Source: UBA6220 sp041651335
GTDB taxonomy: Bacteria; Patescibacteriota; Minisyncoccia; Minisyncoccales; Minisyncoccaceae
Direction: 5' to 3'
Assembly: GCA_041651335.1 (NCBI GenBank)
Contig: JBAZJL010000007.1
Span: 1 to 42,873, forward strand
Length of the DNA: 42,873 nucleotides
The notes beneath the pieces were generated by a model, which did no database searches, was not told where the DNA came from, and worked only from the letters and a program-made list of their open reading frames with translations. Both the position numbers and the translations under genes were made by a program. The stretch's first letter is position 1. Each line of letters begins with the position of its first letter. This document shows, one piece after another, positions 24,133 to 30,670 of the stretch.

Positions 24133-26052
24133 ATGAATGAAATCGAAGAAATAAAATCTCGGCTGAACATAGTAGATGTTGTGGGAAGCTATGTTAAGCT
24201 GGAAAAAGCAGGCATTAATTATCGGGCCTGCTGTCCTTTTCATTCAGAAAAAACGCCTTCTTTTTTTGTTTCTCCGGCTCGGCAGATTTGGCATTGTTTT
24301 GGGGGATGCAACGAAGGCGGAGATATTTTCAAATTCATAATGAAAATTGAAAATATTGAATTTGGGGATGCGCTTCGGCTTTTAGCTTCTCGGGCCGGGG
24401 TAGAATTAAAATCTCAAGCAGGGGATTGGCAAAAAACAAAAAGCGAAAGGCAGGTTTTATTAAATATTTGTGAAATGGCTACTCGTTTTTTTGAAGCTTA
24501 TTTCAAAAAAAGCATTAAAGGTAAAGAGGCTAGGGAATATCTGCTTTCCCGGGGATTAAAACAAGAAACAATTGATGAATGGCGGTTAGGCTATGCTCCG
24601 GAATCTTGGTCATATTTATCTGATTTCTTAATCGGTCGGGGATATAAGCGGGAAGATATTGTTAGAGCTGGTTTAGCCATTGCCAAAGAAAACAACAAGT
24701 TTTTTGATCGGTTCCGCAGTCGAATTATGTTTCCTATCAGGGGATTTAGTGGTGAAGTTACTGGATTTACGGGTCGGATTTTTGGCAAAGATGATGAAAA
24801 AGAAGCTAAATATTTAAATACTCCGAATACTTTGCTTTATGACAAAAGCCGGGCTTTGTTCGGAATCGATCAGGCCAAATTAGAAATAAGGAAAAATGAT
24901 TTTTGTATTTTAGTTGAGGGCAATGTTGATTGCATTATGTCTCACCAGGCTGGGTTTAAAAATTGTTTGGCTGTTTCTGGCACCGCCTTGACTTCAGAGC
25001 ATTTAAATATTATAAAAAGGTATTCGCCAAACTTGGTTTTGGCTTTTGATATGGATTTGGCTGGCAACAAGGCTACGCAAAAAGGCATTGCCTTGGCGCA
25101 AAAAATGGACTTTAATATAAAAGTAATCCCTTTGACCAATGAAAAAGATCCAGCTGATATTATTCTCCACGAAGGAGAAGCTAAATGGAAGCAAATGATT
25201 GAATCGTCTGAGCCGGCCAATGATTTTTATTTTGCCTTGGCTTTAAAAAATAGAAATATTGATTTAATCGAAGATAAGAAAAAAATCATTGCTGATCTTT
25301 TGCCGGTTTTTAAAAAAATCAGCAACACGGTAGAACAATCTCATTGGCTAAATAAATTATCAGCCACAATTCGTGTGGAAGAAGCTGATTTGCGTCAAGA
25401 AATGGAAAAAGTAAAAGAAGACTCTGATACTTACGAACCTAAAACAATAAACCCTGCCTGTTCAAATCCTATTGTGCGCACTAAGCAGGATTTGCTCGAG
25501 GAGCAAGCTATTTTCTTTGTGCTTTTGGATCGAAGCAATGCTTCTTTATTGTCTTTGGAAACTGTGAATAATTTTTCTTCGCCTAGTCGAGAAATTTTAT
25601 TAAAAATTATTGAAAATCCGGAAATTACCAACGACGAATTGATAAATGCTTTAAAAGATTCGCAACCAGCTGTTGATCTTTTAAATTATTTAATTTTAAA
25701 ATCTGAAGTGGAATCAGAAATAGATGATTTAAGGCTGGAATTGGAAAAGTGCGTTGCCGAAAGGCATAATTTGATTAATAAAAATAATCGCCGTGAATTG
25801 TCCTTGAAAATAAAAGAATGCGAGGCCAAAGGCGATTTTGAAACGCTTCAAAAGCTCCTTGAAGAATTTAATAGTTTAACAATAATAAACAAAAAAAATA
25901 ATGAAAATCAAACCCAAGAAAAAGAGTCGGCCCCAGTTGAAGAAAGCCAAGCCAAAGAGCCGGCCCAAAATCAAGAAGAGCAAAAAGCCAGTAGCAAAGA
26001 AATTGCCGAAGAAATTAAAGAAGAGCAAACCAGCAGCGAAAGCCAAGGTTAA
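24133..26052 (+). CDS. dnaG: DNA primase DnaG
   Basis: 639-aa primase that makes RNA primers for replication. Zinc-binding domain: C34, H37, C55, C59 (CPFHSEKTPSFF ... WHCFGGC); the second pair is CX3C where most primases have CX2C. The catalytic core has the LSRGLKQETIDEWRLGYAP and FPIRGFSGEVTGFTGR motifs. The Toprim domain carries EGNVDCIMSHQAG and AFDMDLAGNKA, both slightly off consensus. The C-terminal helicase-binding region is followed by a low-complexity tail rich in E, Q, S and K (about 590-639). This tail overlaps the rpoD start by 152 nt in another frame. Confidence 0.94.
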   Translation: MNEIEEIKSRLNIVDVVGSYVKLEKAGINYRACCPFHSEKTPSFFVSPARQIWHCFGGCNEGGDIFKFIMKIENIEFGDALRLLASRAGVELKSQAGDWQKTKSERQVLLNICEMATRFFEAYFKKSIKGKEAREYLLSRGLKQETIDEWRLGYAPESWSYLSDFLIGRGYKREDIVRAGLAIAKENNKFFDRFRSRIMFPIRGFSGEVTGFTGRIFGKDDEKEAKYLNTPNTLLYDKSRALFGIDQAKLEIRKNDFCILVEGNVDCIMSHQAGFKNCLAVSGTALTSEHLNIIKRYSPNLVLAFDMDLAGNKATQKGIALAQKMDFNIKVIPLTNEKDPADIILHEGEAKWKQMIESSEPANDFYFALALKNRNIDLIEDKKKIIADLLPVFKKISNTVEQSHWLNKLSATIRVEEADLRQEMEKVKEDSDTYEPKTINPACSNPIVRTKQDLLEEQAIFFVLLDRSNASLLSLETVNNFSSPSREILLKIIENPEITNDELINALKDSQPAVDLLNYLILKSEVESEIDDLRLELEKCVAERHNLINKNNRRELSLKIKECEAKGDFETLQKLLEEFNSLTIINKKNNENQTQEKESAPVEESQAKEPAQNQEEQKASSKEIAEEIKEEQTSSESQG

Positions 26053-27223
26053 GGCAAAGCCCTGCTTGATAAAAAAGCCAAGCAAAAAAGTTTTGGCAAA
26101 AAAATCTCAAAAAGCTAAACCAACAAAGGCAAAGAAAAAGAAAACCCCAAGCCCGATAGTTGTTACCCCGGAAAAACTAGAAGCTTTAATGAAAAAAGGG
26201 AAAACGCGAGGGTTTATTACTTTTTCAGAAATACTTTTTTATTTTCCTAATATCGAAGAAAATATTGTCGAACTTGATAATATGTTTTCTCAATTCGAGC
26301 AAGCAGGTATTGAAATGAAAGATTCTAAAGGGTATTTGGATTATGGAGCTGAAAAAGCACCTAAGAAAAAAGGAAGGAAAAAAAGTAGTACGGGAAAAAT
26401 TGATTCAGTCCAGTCTTATTTGCGTGAAATTGGAAAAATTCATCCCATTACTGCTCGAGAAGAAAAAGAATTTGCCAAAAGGATTGAAGCCGGTGACCTG
26501 GATGCAAAAAGAAAATTAGCCGAAGCTAACTTGCGCTTGGTTGTTTCTATTGCCAAAAAATATATCGGCCGTTCTCCAAACTTAACCTTATTGGATTTAA
26601 TCCAAGAAGGAAATTTGGGTTTGTTTCGAGCAGTGGAAAAATTCGATTGGCGCAAAGGATATAAATTTTCTACTTATGCTACTTGGTGGATTAGGCAGAC
26701 TATTACTAGGGCCCTAGCTGATCAAGCTCGAACAATTAGAATTCCAGTGCATATGATTGAAACTTTAACCAAATATACCCAAGCGAAAAGGCGCTTATTG
26801 CAAGATTTGGATCGTGAGCCATTGGCTGAAGAAGTGGCCGCAGAAATGGGCTTAGAGGTGGAAAAAATTAGGCACTTGGAAAAAATATCCCAAAAAGCTG
26901 TATCTTTGGAAACCCCGGTTGGAGAAGATGAAAAAGATAGCGTCTTGGGAGAATTTATTAAAGACGAAAAAATTGAATCACCAGCCGCCCAGGCTGGCCG
27001 AAAACTTTTGCGCGAACACCTGGATGAAATCTTCGCGGATTTAAGCGAAAGAGAGCAAAAAATATTATCTATGCGTTTTGGCTTAGAAGATGGAGTAAGC
27101 CATACTTTAGAAGAAGTAGGGCAAGAGTTTGGCGTTACCAGGGAGAGAATCAGGCAGATTGAAGCCAAGGCCATTGAAAAAATCCGTCAGCACGTAGACG
27201 TTAAAAAACTTGAAGGCTATTAA
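25901..27223 (+). CDS. rpoD: Primary RNA polymerase sigma factor (sigma-70/RpoD)
   Basis: 440 aa. The first ~85 residues are extremely Lys/Pro/Ala-rich and are encoded in DNA shared with the end of dnaG. Region 1.1-like sequence follows (about 90-140), then region 1.2 (SVQSYLREIGKIHPITAREE), 2.1-2.4 (LRLVVSIAKKYIGRSP to FSTYATWWIRQTITRALADQ), region 3, and 4.1-4.2 (ILSMRFGLEDG ... GVTRERIRQIEAKAIEKIR). The predicted start at 25901 gives the longest frame, without a Shine-Dalgarno sequence. An ATG at 26189 would lie inside region 1.1, so the real start is probably upstream of it. A palindromic terminator-like repeat follows the stop. Confidence 0.93.
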   Translation: MKIKPKKKSRPQLKKAKPKSRPKIKKSKKPVAKKLPKKLKKSKPAAKAKVKAKPCLIKKPSKKVLAKKSQKAKPTKAKKKKTPSPIVVTPEKLEALMKKGKTRGFITFSEILFYFPNIEENIVELDNMFSQFEQAGIEMKDSKGYLDYGAEKAPKKKGRKKSSTGKIDSVQSYLREIGKIHPITAREEKEFAKRIEAGDLDAKRKLAEANLRLVVSIAKKYIGRSPNLTLLDLIQEGNLGLFRAVEKFDWRKGYKFSTYATWWIRQTITRALADQARTIRIPVHMIETLTKYTQAKRRLLQDLDREPLAEEVAAEMGLEVEKIRHLEKISQKAVSLETPVGEDEKDSVLGEFIKDEKIESPAAQAGRKLLREHLDEIFADLSEREQKILSMRFGLEDGVSHTLEEVGQEFGVTRERIRQIEAKAIEKIRQHVDVKKLEGY

Positions 27224-27234
27224 TATGTTTAACC

Positions 27235-27263
27235 CATGTTTGGGAGCTAAGCTCCCAAACATG
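27235..27263. repeat. Palindromic repeat copy A (terminator-like) after rpoD
   Basis: CATGTTTGGGAGC, centre TAA, GCTCCCAAACATG: a perfect stem of 13 bp or more. It is the cleanest copy of a family found also at 29878, 30480, 35503, 39211 and 42418. It probably ends rpoD transcription. Confidence 0.85.
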
Positions 27264-27281
27264 TTTGCTCAGCTAAAAGGC

Positions 27282-27309
27282 TTGAAAAAATACTTTTTTT
27301 AAGTTATAT
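27282..27309 (+). promoter_or_regulatory. Promoter of the tRNA-Asn region
   Basis: TTGAAA (27282-27287), 16-nt spacer, TTATAT (27304-27309). It lies ~98 nt upstream of the tRNA, with the degenerate tRNA fragment in between. Confidence 0.55.
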
Positions 27310-27339
27310 TAGCTTTATATTTTGTGTTATTTCAAATAT

Positions 27340-27383
27340 TCCGGTGTGGCGCTCCGTCAGCTGGCGGAGGTAGCATGGATGTC
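27340..27383 (+). pseudogene. Degenerate 5' half of tRNA-Asn with palindromic insert
   Basis: The first 13 nt (TCCGGTGTGGCGC) are identical to the start of the intact tRNA at 27407, as is part of the D arm (GGTAGC..GGATG). In the D loop sits an 18-nt near-palindrome (CTCCGTCAGC TGGCGGAG, 27352-27369). No 3' half follows. It cannot form a tRNA. Confidence 0.7.
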
Positions 27384-27406
27384 ATAGAAGAAAAATAATA
27401 ATATAT

Positions 27407-27710
27407 TCCGGTGTGGCGCAATGGTAGCGCGGATGCCTGTAAAATTTTGCAGCTTTCTCAAGTAATTGAGATTGAAAAACGAGGTGAATTGCGGGAAACC
27501 CTAACGATTAAAATCGAGGGCAATCCGCAGCCAAGCCCATAATTATTTATGGGAAGGTTCAGAGACTATCCCGAGAGGGAGTACTCCTTAATTTAAGGGG
27601 GAAGCGCCTCGCTCCTAACGAAAATTAGGATGATGAGATAGTCCACTCCTTTTGGAAACATTAGGGCAAGTGTAAGCATTAGGTTGTAGGTTCGAATCCT
27701 ACCACCGGAG
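27407..27710 (+). tRNA. tRNA-Asn (anticodon GUU) interrupted by a group I intron
   Basis: Exon 1 is 27407-27440 and exon 2 is 27673-27710, 72 nt when joined. Acceptor stem TCCGGTG/CACCGGA is perfect. The D arm is GCGC/GCGC. Anticodon stem GATGC/GCATT closes loop CTGTTAA formed only after splicing, giving GUU. Variable loop is short (AGGTT), T arm GTAGG/CCTAC with loop TTCGAAT, discriminator G. CCA is not encoded. Start TCC and discriminator G fit bacterial tRNA-Asn. The unspliced 5' exon reads GTA, which would suggest Tyr, but bacterial tRNA-Tyr has a long variable arm and this one does not. The intron sits between anticodon positions 35 and 36. Confidence 0.92.
27441..27672 (+). other. Group I self-splicing intron (232 nt, no ORF) in tRNA-Asn
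   Basis: The 5' exon ends in U and the intron ends in G, as expected. P1 is exon CUGU with intron GCAG, with the U-G wobble at the splice site. P2 is CTCAA/TTGAG. The conserved core elements are visible: P (AATTGCGGGAAA, 27488), P5 hairpin CGATT/AATCG, Q (AATCCGCAGCC, 27522), P6a CCCATAA/TTATGGG, R (GTTCAGAGACTA, 27557-27568), S (GATGAGATAGTCC, 27632-27644); GACTA/TAGTC makes P7. It resembles the small tRNA introns of subgroup IC3. There is no homing endonuclease, so it depends on others for mobility or is inherited vertically. Confidence 0.93.
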
Positions 27711-27713
27711 CAA

Positions 27714-27753
27714 TTCAAAACAATAACCACCGAAAGGTGGTCTTTGTTTTGAA
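27714..27753. terminator. Long hairpin downstream of tRNA-Asn
   Basis: TTCAAAACAA, internal TA, ACCACC, tetraloop GAAA, GGTGGT, internal CT, TTGTTTTGAA: 16 paired bases. It sits 3 nt after the tRNA and probably terminates transcription, although the U-rich stretch is part of the stem. Confidence 0.6.
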
Positions 27754-27756
27754 ATT

Positions 27757-27870
27757 CTATGATTAGTAGTAGGATTCGAAGCCGGAACAACGACGGTTGC
27801 GAGGCCGGCTCGAAGAAAATTCTACCAAGAATTTATCTGAGGGCGAACTCCTACCACCGGAGCAATCAAA
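27757..27870 (+). pseudogene. Degenerate 3' half of tRNA-Asn and inverted T-arm remnant
   Basis: 27850-27866 (CCTACCACCGGAGCAAT) is identical to the 3' end of the intact tRNA and its flank (27698-27714), and the match extends upstream with a 1-nt insertion. At 27769-27780, GTAGGATTCGAA is the exact reverse complement of the intact T-arm sequence (27691-27702). Between them lie GC-rich inverted pieces (GAAGCCGG ... CCGGCTCGAA) and AAATTCT/AGAATTT. No anticodon arm is present, so this is a remnant, perhaps of recombination or integration at the tRNA. Confidence 0.65.
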
Positions 27871-27911
27871 ATCGTCTTTTAATCGGGATGATTTTTTGAT
27901 AAAATTAAAAT

Positions 27912-28646
27912 ATGAATAAAAAAATTTCTATTTTTCTCGTGTCTTTAATCGTAATTATTATCGCACTATTTTTATTCTATAAACTACAATCAAAAAATAT
28001 ATTAAACAATCAAAATAATCAGAGCAATGAAATTAAAATAATCGATACTTCTGATTGGATAAAATACACAAACACAGAATTGGGGTTTTCAATGTTAATT
28101 CCTCGCGAAACTAATGGCATGGTTAGGTGTTCGAACATGTCTGCGGTTAATGTGCCAGTAAGGATCTTTGAAGACAATCAAAATGGTGTAGTTTATATTT
28201 CTCAAGAATATTATTATGATGCTTGGGATAATGATTCGCAAAAATTTACTGATCAATGTCAAAAAATATTTTTAGCTTTAGAATCGCTTAAAAGTAACAA
28301 TATTTTGGCATGGAAAATTATAATCAATAATCCCAAAAACGAGGCAGATGTTTTAAAATACGTAAAAGATAATTTTGGAACAACGTGCATAATAAAAGAT
28401 AAAGATTTATTACCCAATGGCGATTACAAAATTAGTTTGATTGGTTCTGATGCTGGAAACAAAGATGAACCATGGTATGGAAGCTGTATGTTAAATTTTC
28501 ATTATAAAATTATTTATTCTCCAGAAAAGCATAAATTAATGTCAGTCGCGCTTGGCCAAGAATGTAAATTCGGAACCAATCCAGCCGTAGCGTCATCTTA
28601 TCAGTGCTATGACGATACAATGATTCAAAGTTTTAAATTTAAATAA
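27912..28646 (+). CDS. Membrane-anchored protein of unknown function
   Basis: 244 aa. A strong N-terminal transmembrane segment (residues 4-23) is followed by a Asn/Gln/Ser-rich linker and a presumably extracytoplasmic domain beginning DWIKYTNTELGFSMLIPRE. That stretch resembles the 'GFS-hydrophobic-P' start seen in PsbP-like/anchored CPR proteins and is similar in style to the protein at 38171. Four or more Cys may form disulfides (CSNMS, CQKIF, CII, CMLNF, CKFG, CYDD). I do not recognise the family. A TAAAAT box ends 6 nt before the ATG. A terminator follows. Confidence 0.7.
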   Translation: MNKKISIFLVSLIVIIIALFLFYKLQSKNILNNQNNQSNEIKIIDTSDWIKYTNTELGFSMLIPRETNGMVRCSNMSAVNVPVRIFEDNQNGVVYISQEYYYDAWDNDSQKFTDQCQKIFLALESLKSNNILAWKIIINNPKNEADVLKYVKDNFGTTCIIKDKDLLPNGDYKISLIGSDAGNKDEPWYGSCMLNFHYKIIYSPEKHKLMSVALGQECKFGTNPAVASSYQCYDDTMIQSFKFK

Positions 28647-28651
28647 CAATT

Positions 28652-28690
28652 AACGCCTTTTATTCGATCTGATATTTAGGCGTTTTTATT
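28652..28690 (+). terminator. Terminator after the anchored protein gene
   Basis: AACGCCT/AGGCGTT stem with a long (19-nt) loop, followed by TTTATTTAT. Confidence 0.6.
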
Positions 28691-28750
28691 TATATTTGCC
28701 TTATGTTGATATATAGCCTATAATACCCTCACAGATTAATATAAAAATAT

Positions 28751-29392
28751 ATGTCAAACTTTAACAAAATATTTGATCGCGAAAAAAGAAACAGCACTAG
28801 GCCCGGAGATTTTAAGAAAAAGAAATCTGACAGAAAAGAGTTTAGAAACAGAGAAAGGCCTCAAATGTACGAGGCAATTTGCAGTGATTGCGGAAAGAGA
28901 TGCGAGGTTCCTTTTAAGCCAACTGGCGATAAGCCGATTTATTGTAGCCAATGTTTTACAAATCATGGCGGGGCTTCAAGGTTTGAAAATCGTTCAGAAA
29001 GAGGGAGAGATGAAAGAAATCCTAGACAAAACAGGCCAATGTTTGATGCTATTTGCGACACTTGTGGAAAAAAATTTGAATTGCCCTTTAAGCCAACAAA
29101 AGAAAAGCCAGTTTATTGCAATGAATGCTTTGGTAAAAGAGATAGTTCTAATAAAAATGTTAGTGCTCCTGTCAATCAAAACAAAGAACAATTTGAAATA
29201 TTAAATGCCAAGATAGATAAGATTTTAAAACTTTTAACCCCAGTTGTTCCAGCAAAGGAAGAAAAAAAAGAAATAATAGTTAAAAAAAACAAGGAAACAA
29301 CAAAGAAAAAAATAACCAAGAAAGAAAAACCAAAAAAACCAAAAAAAGTTGTAGCAAAAAAGCCAGCTGTCAAGAAAAAATCTAAAAAATAA
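28751..29392 (+). CDS. Protein with two CxxC-x17-CxxC zinc ribbons and a Lys-rich tail
   Basis: 213 aa. After a basic N-terminus there are two similar zinc-ribbon units, CSDC-x17-CSQC (about residues 42-66) and CDTC-x17-CNEC (about 100-124). Each has the core (V/L)PFKPT(G/K)(D/E)KP(I/V)Y. This fits the CxxC-x17-CxxC domain family, which is common in CPR and some archaea and bacteria but has no defined function. A short coiled-coil-like segment (ILNAKIDKILKLL) precedes a ~45-residue Lys-rich end, suggesting nucleic-acid binding. It is followed by a terminator at 29401. Confidence 0.75.
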   Translation: MSNFNKIFDREKRNSTRPGDFKKKKSDRKEFRNRERPQMYEAICSDCGKRCEVPFKPTGDKPIYCSQCFTNHGGASRFENRSERGRDERNPRQNRPMFDAICDTCGKKFELPFKPTKEKPVYCNECFGKRDSSNKNVSAPVNQNKEQFEILNAKIDKILKLLTPVVPAKEEKKEIIVKKNKETTKKKITKKEKPKKPKKVVAKKPAVKKKSKK

Positions 29393-29400
29393 AATTTTAA

Positions 29401-29423
29401 AACCGACTCTTTTGTCGGTTTTT
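29401..29423 (+). terminator. Terminator after the zinc-ribbon gene
   Basis: AACCGAC, loop TCTTTT, GTCGGTT, then TTTGG. Identical for 24 nt to the terminator at 30451. Confidence 0.85.
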
Positions 29424-29480
29424 GGTTTGTGTAAATTTTATACCCGCTTTTACAAAATATATTTAAAAAGAATTTTTGTT

Positions 29481-29771
29481 TTACTTTTTTTTAGCCATAG
29501 GCTGCGTATATGATGCTCCCATCATTGATCCTATGCCAATTGCCAGACAGAACAATGCTACAATAAAAGGCAAAAAAATCATACATAGCGGTGTTCCAAT
29601 AATACAAACAATGCCTATTATTACAGCATTTTTACCAGCATCATAATCTTCTTGAATCCATACTTTTTTGTAGGTGAAACGGGAAATAACAAATATTGTT
29701 ACAAAGAACAAAAGGAATAACGTTCCGCCTCCAACATGGTTAATGATAAATGAATCAAACTCATAATACAT
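29481..29771 (-). CDS. Small two-helix membrane protein, unknown function
   Basis: 96 aa from the ATG at 29771 (MYYEFDSFIINHVGG). Two hydrophobic spans are joined by a polar loop: TLFLLFFVTIFVISRF, and VIIGIVCIIGTPLCMIFLPF continuing to IVALFCLAIGIG. The C-terminus is basic (MAKKK). An upstream ATG at 29789 (102 aa) lies within the probable -10 box, so I prefer 29771. I recognise no family. It is the only minus-strand gene in the right half of the window. Confidence 0.55.
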   Translation of the reverse strand: MYYEFDSFIINHVGGGTLFLLFFVTIFVISRFTYKKVWIQEDYDAGKNAVIIGIVCIIGTPLCMIFLPFIVALFCLAIGIGSMMGASYTQPMAKKK

Positions 29772-29786
29772 GTTAGCACCAACCAT

Positions 29787-29815
29787 CATATATCATAAGG
29801 CTTTGAAAGCGTCAA
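29787..29815 (-). promoter_or_regulatory. Promoter of the minus-strand small membrane protein
   Basis: On the minus strand: TTGACG (29815-29810), 17-nt spacer, TATATG (29792-29787). It supports the shorter gene start at 29771. Confidence 0.55.
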
Positions 29816-29848
29816 TATTAATTATGCAAAGGTTTATATTTAAATCAA

Positions 29849-29971
29849 AACCGGCTTTTATCGGTTTTTGTTTCGCCCATGTTTGGGAGCTAAGCTCCTA
29901 AACATAAGCCGAGCCTCTTAAACAATTTTGTTTCTTTGGTTTTTTGTTTGTGGTATAATTGTTTTATAACA
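29849..29971 (+). repeat. Terminator-palindrome-promoter cassette, copy B
   Basis: About 120 bp that is nearly repeated at 30451-30574. In order: hairpin AACCG...CGGTT with T-run, TTTGTTTCGCCCATG, palindrome (29878-29905, arms ATGTTTGGGAGC/GCTCCTAAACAT), CCGAGCCTCTTAA, a T-rich stretch, and the extended -10 TGGTATAAT (29952-29960). It precedes the 103-aa zinc-ribbon gene and supplies its promoter. Confidence 0.8.
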
Positions 29972-29996
29972 AAATAATTAAATTATAAATAAAGAT

Positions 29997-30308
29997 ATGG
30001 AAAAATTTTGTCAGGCATGCGGAATGCCATTAACAAAAAAAGAAGATTTTGCTGGGGGTGATGAGAATTCTAATTTTTGTCTTTTTTGTGTTAATGCGGA
30101 CGGCAATGTTAAGCCTTGCGAAGAGATATTTGAAGGCGGAGTACAATTTTTTATAAGCCAGCTAGAAGGAGATAGAAGTATGGCGGAAAAGATTGTAAGA
30201 AAAAATATGAATCAATTGCCTTATTGGCAAAATAAAGGATGTGAAATTTTAAAAGGAGAAATGGCTACGGACGAAGAATTTAACGAGGTTTTAAAAAAAT
30301 TAAGTTGA
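29997..30308 (+). CDS. Small zinc-ribbon protein (putative zf-ribbon_2 family)
   Basis: 103 aa. The N-terminal motif FCQACGMPLTKKEDFAGG, followed by NFCLFCVNADG, gives a CxxC...CxxC zinc ribbon of the kind found in 'putative zinc ribbon' proteins of bacteria, where it often precedes a short helical domain. The remainder is charged and helical. The function is unknown. The gene lies between two copies of a 120-bp terminator-promoter cassette and upstream of a 31-aa micropeptide. It ends in TGA. Confidence 0.75.
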   Translation: MEKFCQACGMPLTKKEDFAGGDENSNFCLFCVNADGNVKPCEEIFEGGVQFFISQLEGDRSMAEKIVRKNMNQLPYWQNKGCEILKGEMATDEEFNEVLKKLS

Positions 30309-30332
30309 TAAAATAAAAAATAATTTAAAAAC

Positions 30333-30428
30333 ATGAAAATAAAAGAGCCAAGATTTTTAATATTGGGATTAGTGTCTTTTGTGGTGGGGGCTTTGGTTAT
30401 GCATATTATCGAGATTTTTTTTCTTTAA
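30333..30428 (+). CDS. 31-aa single-span membrane micropeptide
   Basis: ATG at 30333, stop TAA at 30426. The sequence starts MKIKEPRFLILGLVSFVVGA and continues with LVMHIIEIFFL: a basic N-terminus and one hydrophobic span. It starts 24 nt after the zinc-ribbon gene, with an A-rich upstream region like those of real starts here, and ends before a terminator. It is too short to be sure of. Coding is supported by topology and position only. Confidence 0.45.
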   Translation: MKIKEPRFLILGLVSFVVGALVMHIIEIFFL

Positions 30429-30450
30429 ACCTTAGAAATCAATAAATTAA

Positions 30451-30574
30451 AACCGACTCTTTTGTCGGTTTTTGTTTCGCCCATGTTTGGGAGCTAAGCT
30501 CCTAAACATGGGCCGAGCCTCTTAACTAATTTTGTTTCTTTGGTTTTTGGTTTGTGGTATAATAATTTTATAAC
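30451..30574 (+). repeat. Terminator-palindrome-promoter cassette, copy C
   Basis: Second copy of the 29849 element. Terminator AACCGAC...GTCGGTT; palindrome 30480-30512 (CCCATGTTTGGGAGC/GCTCCTAAACATGGG around TAA); CCGAGCCTCTTAA; extended -10 TGGTATAAT at 30555-30563. The kinase leader peptide begins 1 nt after the cassette. Confidence 0.8.
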
Positions 30575-30670
30575 ATGGAAGAAAACCAAGGAATCAGCTT
30601 GGGTGAAAATAAAAATAGTTTCTTAATCAAGACACTTCTTTTTGAGGTGTTTTATTTTTCAAATATATGA
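30575..30670 (+). CDS. Possible 31-codon leader peptide upstream of the sensor kinase
   Basis: ATG 11 nt after the -10 box; encodes MEENQGISLGENKNSFLIKT and 11 further residues; the stop TGA overlaps the kinase start as ATGA (30667-30670). Near its end, AAGACACTT and AGGTGTTTT can pair and are followed by ATTTTTC, like an intrinsic terminator or attenuator. Translational coupling or attenuation of the kinase is therefore possible. It could also be chance. Confidence 0.4.
   Translation: MEENQGISLGENKNSFLIKTLLFEVFYFSNI

Noticed and set aside
27407..27440. tRNA-Tyr (GTA) reading of the 5' exon
   Set aside because: The GTA arises only if the intron is ignored; the short variable loop and discriminator G do not fit bacterial tRNA-Tyr, while the spliced loop gives GTT (Asn).
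27593..27790. Minus-strand 65-aa reading frame with GGRIRTYNL
   Set aside because: It is antisense to the tRNA 3' exon and the group I intron; the GGRIRTYNL-type peptide is a common translation artefact of tRNA T-arms.
28773..29204. Second plus-strand frame (143 aa) inside the zinc-ribbon gene
   Set aside because: The other frame has two clean CxxC-x17-CxxC domains and a Lys-rich tail; this one shows no domain and is a shadow.
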